Source of the DNA: Propionibacteriaceae bacterium
GTDB taxonomy: Bacteria; Actinomycetota; Actinomycetes; Propionibacteriales; Propionibacteriaceae
Length of the DNA stretch: 9,516 bases
NCBI GenBank assembly: GCA_031254155.1
Contig: JAIRVA010000365.1
Location: 1 to 9,516, forward strand
Direction: 5' to 3'
The notes under the pieces were generated by a model. The model had not been told where the DNA came from, did not search any database, and was given only the letters and a program-made list of their open reading frames with translations. Of the stretch, positions 1 to 4,819 are shown in pieces. The translations under genes and the position numbers were made by a program. Positions within the stretch are counted from its first letter, which is position 1. Each line of letters begins with the position of its first letter.

Positions 1-366
1 CTCGCCGGGGCCGCCCCACAACTCCACATCAGCGTCCGGGGGCAACGTGGCCATGGTGATCAGCTTCGTACCGCTCGCCGCCTCGCCGTCGACAACCGCC
101 CGGACGTCACCGTGGAGGACGATCTTCACCGTCGGCGCACCCGGGTCCGACGCGTCGTCGACCACCAGTGCGGCGAACGACGGACACACCGTCCCGACGA
201 GGTCGATAACGGTCGCGAGGGTCGGTGACTGGGCAAAACGCTCGGCGAGGCCGGCGAGCCGGGCGTCATCCGGCGGCAGACTGGTCACGAGGCACCACGG
301 CCACGCGGCCACACAGACACCCTCTCCCGGTACGTACTCGAAACCCAGGCACCATTGTTCGCTCAT
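1..366 (-). CDS. Partial CDS: N-terminal 122 residues of a probable FHA-domain-type T7SS accessory protein
   Basis: A frame opens with ATG at 366 on the minus strand and stays open to the window edge, so the 3' part is missing. It begins MSEQWCLGFEYVPGEG and ends ...TLPPDADVELWGGPGE. The start is well fixed: its ATG overlaps the TGA of the PP2C gene as ATGA (366-363), and a G-rich ribosome-binding stretch (GGGGG) lies 5 bases upstream. Overlap implies translational coupling with the phosphatase. The compact beta-rich look, with a VKIVLHGDVRAVVDG segment near residues 82-96, resembles the N-terminal domain of actinobacterial FHA-domain proteins encoded beside PP2C genes in T7SS loci. That is recognition by resemblance; no FHA core (GR..., SxxH) is reached before the edge. 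It could be another T7SS accessory protein. That it is a gene is near certain; the family is a moderate guess. Confidence 0.7.
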   Translation of the reverse strand, partial: MSEQWCLGFEYVPGEGVCVAAWPWCLVTSLPPDDARLAGLAERFAQSPTLATVIDLVGTVCPSFAALVVDDASDPGAPTVKIVLHGDVRAVVDGEAASGTKLITMATLPPDADVELWGGPGE

Positions 367-1106
367 ATTGACCCCCGTGTGGCTCCGCCACTAACCTCGA
401 CAACGATCACAGTCACATTGTCATGGCCCCCGTTGCTGAGCGCCCCTGCGACGAGTTGTCCCACCGCCTCATCAGGTCCAGACGCCATTGAAAGAACTGA
501 GGCAATTGTACCATCGTCCAGTTCGGCCGTGAGACCGTCCGTACAGACGAGCAGGCGGTCCCCCGGCCCGGCCGGAACGACCCGCATCTCGACCGAGGGC
601 ACCTGCGCGGTCCCGAGGCAGCGGGTCAAGACGTTGCGATCAGGGTGGGTACGGGCCTCTTCCGGGGTGATCGAACCCTCGTCGACAAGCCGCTGGACCT
701 CGGAGTGGTCGACGGTCTCCTGGGTGAGGCACCCATCGGCGAGCCGGTACACCCGCGAATCGCCGACGTTGAAAACCAGCCAATGGTCGCGCCCTGCGAG
801 CTGCAGTTGGGCCACGCCGGCGACCGTCGTCCCGAGTCCCGCCGAGCGCGGATGCTTCGCGCCGTACTCCAGGATGTCCTCGTTCACCCGTCCCATGAGC
901 GCGGCGATCCCGAGTTGGTCAACCTCGTCCAGGTTGTCGTACGCCGTGAGGCAGCGCGCGGCGATCCGGCTCGCCACCGCGCCCGCCGCCTGCCCGCCCA
1001 GGCCGTCCGCCACGGCCCAGAGGTGCCGTCCGACGACGTAGGCGTCCTCGTTACGAGTACGGACGAGGCCTTCCTGCGACGCCGCCGCCACCCTCAACTC
1101 CGCCAT
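363..1106 (-). CDS. PP2C-family serine/threonine protein phosphatase
   Basis: This cytoplasmic metal-dependent (PPM/PP2C) phosphatase removes phosphate from Ser/Thr residues and probably opposes a Hanks-type kinase encoded outside the window. The usual motifs are all present. Counted from an upstream TTG at 1124 they are RNED at 24-27, ADGLGG at 39-44, GTT at 98-100, GDSRVYRL at 121-128, TDG at 195-197 and GGHDNVTVIVV at 232-242. The metal-binding aspartates are D27, D40, D196 and D235. I place the start at ATG 1106 (247 aa, MAELRV...), because the strong AAGGAGG (1117-1111) lies inside any protein started at the TTG and sits 4 bases before this ATG. ATG 1109 is nearly on top of the site. Length fits the stand-alone bacterial class, with no membrane tail. 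It follows the WXG100 gene after 76 bases containing a hairpin and overlaps the next gene by 4 bases. Confidence 0.96.
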   Translation of the reverse strand: MAELRVAAASQEGLVRTRNEDAYVVGRHLWAVADGLGGQAAGAVASRIAARCLTAYDNLDEVDQLGIAALMGRVNEDILEYGAKHPRSAGLGTTVAGVAQLQLAGRDHWLVFNVGDSRVYRLADGCLTQETVDHSEVQRLVDEGSITPEEARTHPDRNVLTRCLGTAQVPSVEMRVVPAGPGDRLLVCTDGLTAELDDGTIASVLSMASGPDEAVGQLVAGALSNGGHDNVTVIVVEVSGGATRGSI

Positions 1107-1110
1107 CATC

Positions 1111-1117
1111 CCTCCTT
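1111..1117 (-). promoter_or_regulatory. Shine-Dalgarno site that decides the PP2C start
   Basis: AAGGAGG on the minus strand is close to a perfect anti-16S match. It is 4 bases from ATG 1106 and downstream of the TTG at 1124, so the longer TTG-initiated form would have no comparable site. Confidence 0.75.
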
Positions 1118-1131
1118 GGTCCAAAACGGGT

Positions 1132-1162
1132 GGGGAACCACCCGGGTGACGAGTGGTTCCCC
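1132..1162 (-). terminator. Intercistronic hairpin, probable attenuating terminator between WXG100 and PP2C genes
   Basis: Perfect 10-bp arms GGGGAACCAC (1132-1141) and GTGGTTCCCC (1153-1162) enclose an 11-base loop. Read on the minus strand the hairpin starts about 20 bases after the WXG100 stop and is followed by ACCCG and TTTT (1127-1124). The T run is short and displaced by five bases, so I expect partial termination or 3'-end protection. The usual result is abundant WXG100 message with less read-through into the phosphatase gene. Confidence 0.55.
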
Positions 1163-1182
1163 GCAGACTCAGCTTCCGGGCG

Positions 1183-1491
1183 TCACATCGCCGAGAAGCT
1201 CACCGACAGCTCCCGATCCATCACCTGGACCGTGGTTGCCGCGCTGTCGAGGTACCTTGCCATGTCCTGCAGCGCGGACAGGGCTTTCGACGCCCCGGCC
1301 GTGAACTGCTCGTACGCGCCATTGAACGCGACCGACGCGACATCAGTCCGGAACTCCGTAGCCGTCAAGTTCGCCACTTGGCCCGCGAGTTGGTGCAACA
1401 TGTTCTGGAACTCAGCCTCGTGCGATCGCATGATGATTGCCTGTGAGTTGATTCCTTCATAACCCATGTTGAAGTTAGATTCGGCGGCCAT
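1183..1491 (-). CDS. WXG100-family T7SS substrate (EsxA-like), FxT variant
   Basis: At 102 aa it fits the 95-105 aa WXG100 family of helical-hairpin proteins, secreted as dimers by ESX/T7SS. Helix 1 spans about residues 12-43 and helix 2 about 50-95. The turn that normally carries Trp-x-Gly reads TEFRTDVASVAF (45-56): F47 replaces Trp and T49 replaces Gly, while A52 and F56 keep the family spacing. I recall this F-x-T turn from other actinobacterial members. I see no C-terminal YxxxD/E export motif; Y80 is followed at +4 by Ala, and the tail ends DRELSVSFSAM. The start is secure: AAAGGA (1504-1499) lies 7 bases before ATG 1491. It has its own 316-bp upstream region containing a palindrome shared with the divergent eccC region, so it is probably transcribed separately as well as by read-through. 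GC in one sampled line is about 55%, low for this locus. Confidence 0.92.
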   Translation of the reverse strand: MAAESNFNMGYEGINSQAIIMRSHEAEFQNMLHQLAGQVANLTATEFRTDVASVAFNGAYEQFTAGASKALSALQDMARYLDSAATTVQVMDRELSVSFSAM

Positions 1492-1511
1492 GATTTTGTC
1501 CTTTCTTTATC

Positions 1512-1528
1512 ACGGCCCCTCTGGCCGT
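1512..1528 (-). other. Small hairpin in the 5' leader of the WXG100 gene
   Basis: Six-base arms ACGGCC (1512-1517) and GGCCGT (1523-1528) with a 5-base loop lie just before the AAAGGA ribosome-binding site. If transcription starts near 1533, this hairpin would lie close to the 5' end of the mRNA, where such structures often protect messages. It is visible as sequence; the role is inference. Confidence 0.4.
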
Positions 1529-1567
1529 TTGACACTTTCAGCCTGTCATCGCATTCCAGGCCACGCA

Positions 1568-1585
1568 ATGGGGAGGACTCCCCAT
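1568..1585. promoter_or_regulatory. Palindromic operator candidate upstream of the WXG100 gene (copy 1)
   Basis: ATGGGGAG (1568-1575), GA, CTCCCCAT (1578-1585) is a perfect 8-base inverted repeat with a 2-base centre. It matches 17 of 18 bases of the core of the palindrome in the eccC divergent region, differing only at one central base. Its proximal edge is 76 bases upstream of the WXG100 ATG. A weak -10-like hexamer CAGGCT (1545-1540, minus strand) lies at nearly the same distance from the centre as the -10 boxes around copy 2. With a 2-base centre it suits a dimeric DNA-binding protein better than an RNA hairpin. Confidence 0.6.
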
Positions 1586-1684
1586 CGCCGCCCCGCCCCG
1601 CCCAACCTGACCAAGACAACCGGCCACTGCAAACGACTCATGTGTAAAATGTCATAGTGCAAAATCGGGCGCTCGACTGACGGG

Positions 1685-1717
1685 AAATGTACATTTTTGA
1701 GCCCGCCAACTGTACAT
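1685..1717. promoter_or_regulatory. Paired TGTACAT sites, one inside a 12-bp palindrome
   Basis: AAATGTACATTT (1685-1696) is a perfect 12-base palindrome. TGTACAT recurs at 1711-1717, 23 bases from its first copy at 1688-1694. In a GC-rich intergenic region such AT-rich palindromes are unusual and may bind a second regulator or a nucleoid protein. No function is shown directly. Confidence 0.35.
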
Positions 1718-1807
1718 ATGCCGCCACTCGAACACGCAGTCACACGTTATGACAGCACAACGGCGGCGCCCTTCACCTGGCACCACTGCCGTCCCTCCAG
1801 GCATCCC

Positions 1808-4222
1808 CTACTGTCCAAAGATCTCCTGAATATCAGATGTCAGGCCCATGTTGTCAATGAGCCACGTTGTGTATGCGTCGCTCGCCGTGTCAAACGTGCC
1901 GTCAGACTTGAACGCGCTCGAGGGCGGACCGGCCTGCACTCCCGTTGGGTCGATTTTCGCCAGCGCTGCCATCGTCTCCTCATCCCAGAAGCCAGCCGCA
2001 TACATCGCCGCCACCACCTGATCGACCGCGGACGTGTGCATAGCTGCCGAGTAGGCACCGATATCTCCACCGGAGGACACCTTGGTGGCCTGGTCAATCT
2101 CCTGCTTTGCCCACGTGACAGACTGAGTCTTGGCCTGGCTGACCAACCAGTCAATCAAAGTACTGATCCCGGCTGCCTTGCCCAGCCCAGGAACGGGTAT
2201 TGACAAAGCGAAGTCCAAAATCTGCTTCTCCAGCACCGCTTTCTGAGCCGCCTTGGCTTTCTCGTTCTCACCCCCTGCGACCGCGCCAGCGAGGATTGTG
2301 TCCAACACCTGCGCGGCCAAGTTGACGTGGTTCTTCAACACTCCCTCAGCACCACTGTTCAAAGCGGCAGCCCGCCCATCAGGTGTCGCGTAGGCCACCT
2401 GGAGGCAGTTCGCCAGAAGGGCGTTACTCGTCGCAGCCCAGCCCGCACTAAGAACAGCCACGTCGTCCATATTCTCGCCTAGGGTCGCCAAGATCGCTGT
2501 TATGTCATCCACCGTGAACTTTGCCCCCGGCGGAAAACCCGGGAACTGACTACTCGTGACCGACACCCAGCCGGACAACAGATCCTTTGCCTCACCCCTG
2601 TTGGCGACGGCATCGAACACGTCCGGCATGTACACGGACCCAATCCGCGCAAAGTCGTCCCTCATCCCCTCTGGCATTTCCCAGTCGTCTGATGCTCTCG
2701 TCCGTTCACCGACAATCGTCACCAACTGGCTTGTAATCGAAGCGGATACCCACGACTGAGGATCAGTCTTCGGTTCTGGCAGGGGCACCCGGTGCTCCGT
2801 AGTCGCGACCCCAAGCGCCTTCCCCAAGGCGTCGCCGTTGTCCGACATCGCCCAGTCATGACCCGTGAGGGCTTCGTTCAACCGGGCGTTCACGCTCACC
2901 GTCTGACCGTCAATCGTCACTGGCACCACCCCACCACTGCCGAACACGGCTTGCGCCGCATCCAGGTTCGTGGCAAGCATGTTCATCACCCCAACCAGAG
3001 GGTCGGTGTGCCACGGATTGCCGTCGACATCGAGGACGCCACACTTGGTGGACCAGTCCTCCAGCGTGGGATCATCAATGTAGGCATCAAGGACCCCCGC
3101 GCCAACGGTGGTGGCGAACGTGGTGCCGTACTGGCCGTGCGACAGGACCAAACTCAACGCGGGCGCGTAGGGACTGGTGGTCAACGTGACGGCAGCAGTC
3201 TCGGCCCACGAACCGATCAATGGGTGGCGCTCCGAGCGAGACGCACCACCCAACAGCACGCCCAACGCATCGATCCGATCACTATACTCCTGCTGCTTTT
3301 GGGCTAGCCAGTCGACGTACGACAACGGCCCGCCAGCACCTACATACTCGCCCCACGCGGCCGAACTCGTCCCGGTATCAAGGTCAGACAAGCCCTGCGC
3401 CAAACGAGCCACCTCTTCCGGCGACAGATTGTTGAACAGTGTTGCGGCGAGCCATTCCCCGTATCCCGAGCTTGCTGCGGCAATGAGCGCGGCCCACTGT
3501 TCGTCGGTTAGCTCGCCCGACTTGGCGGCAGTAATGATGTCTTGGATGTTCATAGTCCAGCCGCCCATCGCTGTCAGCCCATCAGCCCCAACAATGTTGG
3601 CGCCCGCGAAAACACTACCCAGTGCGTCGCAAGCGACGGCAGCCGCCGCGTCCTTCAACGCCTTGCCCGCGCCCTTACCATCCCCGTCCTCCCAGATGCG
3701 TTTCTGTCGGGCAATTTCCGCAGTGCATGACTCCGTCGCCGCGCAAGCGTTCAGATATGCCTGGTTACTCGTGGCCCATTGCCGAGCCCGATAAGACACA
3801 TCAGCCTCATCCCACGGCTGTCGGCGTTGCGCCTCGGACCACTCCACAAAAGCATTGTTGGCTGTGGAAAGTGCCTCCTCCTCGGATGCCGCGAGCCCCA
3901 CCAGCCTGGTCTGCTCGCTGTCGATCTGCCGGGCGGCAGGGTCGGCGACGCTTTGCGCCAACTCCAGTGAGTATCGGTATGCCGTGAGAGCACTGGCAAT
4001 CCCGTCCTGCACCGCGGCCACCGCGCCGAAGGCTGCGTCATAGCTCGCTGCCGCCATTCTGACACTGTCTGCCGCCTCTCCTTTGAACGACGTGTTCTCC
4101 GTGAAAGCGAGTAACGCCGTTCTTGACGCCCTGATGTCCTCTGCAAGCGTGGCGTACTCTTGGGTCATTTCGTCCAACGCAAACGGGTTACCCGTCAGTT
4201 CCTCATACTGGGTGTCATCCAT
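1808..4222 (-). CDS. Large T7SS substrate/effector-like protein with WXG-like N-terminal helical domain (804 aa)
   Basis: The N-terminal ~110 residues form a helical hairpin of WXG/LXG style. The turn is SFKGEAADSV (45-54), where F46-x-G48 stands in for Trp-x-Gly. A helical region with an Arg/Glu-rich segment follows to about 180, then a long mostly helical body with NNLSPEE near 264-270, HDWAMSDNGDALGKAL from 455 and MPDVFDAV from 532. A short PVPGLGKAAG stretch lies near 675-685 and AGFWDEETM near 744. The body order reminds me of large actinobacterial T7SS-associated proteins of the DUF6571 kind, but I am not sure. No signal peptide, clear membrane helix or recognisable toxin catalytic motif is visible. 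GGAGG, whose following TGA is the stop of the upstream gene, lies 6 bases before ATG 4222, so the pair is coupled. No small immunity-type gene follows, which argues against a classical LXG toxin. Sampled GC is about 58-68%, clearly below eccC. Secretion by the adjacent EccC is inferred from the N-terminal fold and context. Confidence 0.8.
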   Translation of the reverse strand: MDDTQYEELTGNPFALDEMTQEYATLAEDIRASRTALLAFTENTSFKGEAADSVRMAAASYDAAFGAVAAVQDGIASALTAYRYSLELAQSVADPAARQIDSEQTRLVGLAASEEEALSTANNAFVEWSEAQRRQPWDEADVSYRARQWATSNQAYLNACAATESCTAEIARQKRIWEDGDGKGAGKALKDAAAAVACDALGSVFAGANIVGADGLTAMGGWTMNIQDIITAAKSGELTDEQWAALIAAASSGYGEWLAATLFNNLSPEEVARLAQGLSDLDTGTSSAAWGEYVGAGGPLSYVDWLAQKQQEYSDRIDALGVLLGGASRSERHPLIGSWAETAAVTLTTSPYAPALSLVLSHGQYGTTFATTVGAGVLDAYIDDPTLEDWSTKCGVLDVDGNPWHTDPLVGVMNMLATNLDAAQAVFGSGGVVPVTIDGQTVSVNARLNEALTGHDWAMSDNGDALGKALGVATTEHRVPLPEPKTDPQSWVSASITSQLVTIVGERTRASDDWEMPEGMRDDFARIGSVYMPDVFDAVANRGEAKDLLSGWVSVTSSQFPGFPPGAKFTVDDITAILATLGENMDDVAVLSAGWAATSNALLANCLQVAYATPDGRAAALNSGAEGVLKNHVNLAAQVLDTILAGAVAGGENEKAKAAQKAVLEKQILDFALSIPVPGLGKAAGISTLIDWLVSQAKTQSVTWAKQEIDQATKVSSGGDIGAYSAAMHTSAVDQVVAAMYAAGFWDEETMAALAKIDPTGVQAGPPSSAFKSDGTFDTASDAYTTWLIDNMGLTSDIQEIFGQ

Positions 4223-4225
4223 GGT

Positions 4226-4525
4226 TCACCTCCCGCTCTCTGCTCCGGCGGCGGCCCCCAGGGCGGCGTCCACATTGCTGGTCTCCTCGATAACCGTTAG
4301 CACCCACGCCTTCATTGCCAACACAGCGGTGATGAGATCCCATCGGGCAATCTCCCACTTTCCCGCTGCTTCTGTCAGCGCCGTCTCCACGCCTGCGTGA
4401 CCAGCCGCGATGCCCGCCCACTCAGCCGTCCTCACCGAGGATTGCAGTGCAACCTGCACCCCATCCAGACCCTTAGCGAGGGAGAGCAAGTCACTTTCCG
4501 ACGCTGCGAACACCGGTTCACTCAT
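4226..4525 (-). CDS. Small helical EspC/WXG100-like partner protein (99 aa)
   Basis: This 99-aa all-helical protein is encoded immediately upstream of the 804-aa protein with a 3-base gap. The start is supported by AGGAG (4536-4532), 6 bases before ATG 4525. A helix of about residues 8-33 is followed by a turn with W36-A-G38 and HAG (43-45), then a second helix 46-90 with W57, W62 and W74. The spacing (short helix, glycine turn, W..xxW helix) resembles EspC/DUF2580-type ESX-associated proteins more than true WXG100 proteins. It also matches the position and size of the small Lap-type helical partners encoded before LXG proteins in Firmicutes. The likely role is to pair with the N-terminal domain of the 804-aa protein to make a secretable complex. 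The C-terminus (EETSNVDAALGAAAGAESGR) contains no YxxxD/E motif. It is the first gene of the leftward unit. Confidence 0.75.
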   Translation of the reverse strand: MSEPVFAASESDLLSLAKGLDGVQVALQSSVRTAEWAGIAAGHAGVETALTEAAGKWEIARWDLITAVLAMKAWVLTVIEETSNVDAALGAAAGAESGR

Positions 4526-4554
4526 GGCGGTCTCCTTTCCCGGTTGTCAGGGGA

Positions 4555-4560
4555 AGCGTA
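4555..4560 (-). promoter_or_regulatory. Candidate -10 box of the leftward (effector) unit
   Basis: TACGCT on the minus strand (4560-4555) fits the actinobacterial TAnnnT pattern. Nineteen bases separate it from the palindrome edge at 4580, so the palindrome arm occupies the -35 position. A start near 4548 would leave a leader of about 24 bases including the AGGAG site. No good -35 hexamer is seen, which suggests an activator-dependent or operator-covered promoter. Confidence 0.45.
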
Positions 4561-4579
4561 GCGGGGGGGTACGCCCTTC

Positions 4580-4605
4580 CGGTATGGGGAGAACTCCCCA
4601 TACCG
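4580..4605. promoter_or_regulatory. Extended palindromic operator candidate in the divergent promoter region (copy 2)
   Basis: Perfect 12-base arms CGGTATGGGGAG (4580-4591) and CTCCCCATACCG (4594-4605) flank a central AA. The inner 18 bases match the palindrome at 1568-1585 except for one central base. It sits midway between TACGCT on the minus strand (4560-4555) and TAGACT on the plus strand (4625-4630), each 19 bases from an arm edge. One bound dimer could therefore contact both divergent promoters. The nature of the regulator is unknown and no regulator gene is in the window. Confidence 0.7.
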
Positions 4606-4624
4606 CCCGGCCAGGCACCGCGCC

Positions 4625-4630
4625 TAGACT
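4625..4630 (+). promoter_or_regulatory. Candidate -10 box of the rightward (eccC) unit
   Basis: TAGACT fits TAnnnT and lies 19 bases from the palindrome edge at 4605, mirroring the leftward box. A start 7 bases downstream would fall on A4638, the first base of an ATG, giving an eccC leader of about 182 bases. Confidence 0.45.
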
Positions 4631-4637
4631 AGGGCCA

Positions 4638-4658
4638 ATGTCGTACCCAGACGAGTGA
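4638..4658 (+). other. Possible leaderless six-codon upstream ORF (MSYPDE) before eccC
   Basis: ATG TCG TAC CCA GAC GAG TGA begins at the predicted transcription start for the TAGACT box. ATG at +1 is the arrangement used for leaderless translation in actinobacteria. The peptide is too short to judge by content, so this is inference from spacing alone. Confidence 0.25.
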
Positions 4659-4819
4659 TTCCAAGGGCTGCGTGGTCAGATCACGCTCAGGGTGTGATCC
4701 TGGCCAGGCCGGTGAGGGAGGCAGGCTGGATGCCTGTCGACCGAACCGGAACGCCGCCAGGACGCACCCTGGGCGCGAGATGGCCGCACATGGCTTGGAA
4801 ATAGTCGTCCAGGAGGGAC
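4659..4819 (+). other. Untranslated leader of eccC with a hairpin at 4679-4699
   Basis: No coding signal is visible on the correct strand. GATCAC (4679-4684) pairs with GTGATC (4694-4699), and the stem extends inward by a G-T and a C-G pair to 8 bp with a 5-base loop. The self-complementary CCTGGCCAGG (4699-4708) overlaps its 3' edge and could compete with it. No T run follows, so it is not an evident terminator. Confidence 0.35.

Larger units (their letters stand above)
1492..1807. other. 316-bp gene-free control region between the 804-aa and WXG100 genes
   Basis: No frame here reads like a protein. It holds the WXG100 ribosome site and leader hairpin, the ATGGGGAG palindrome (1568-1585), a C-rich run (1588-1604) and an AT-rich block (about 1638-1717). 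The AT-rich block has TGTAAAAT/TGCAAAAT direct repeats 15 bases apart (1643-1650, 1658-1665) and two TGTACAT sites. I found no convincing terminator directly after the 804-aa gene (weak inverted repeats only near 1776-1801) and no complete -35/-10 pair. The region most likely carries the WXG100 promoter and its control sites. Confidence 0.6.

Noticed and set aside
1529..1557. TTGACA at 1529-1534 on the plus strand as a -35 box
   Set aside because: The position 17 bases downstream reads CATTCC, not a -10 box, and there is no plus-strand gene to drive.
1546..1743. 65-codon minus-strand frame in the region between the 804-aa and WXG100 genes
   Set aside because: It spans the palindrome and C-rich run, has no ribosome site that stands out and no protein-like pattern.
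1776..1801. CCTGG...CCAGG inverted repeat after the 804-aa gene as a terminator
   Set aside because: The stem is 5 bp with a long loop and competing short inner pairings, and there is no T run.
1808..4222. Polymorphic LXG-type toxin with immunity gene
   Set aside because: No catalytic motif is recognisable in the C-terminal part and no small gene follows it; kept as effector-like only.
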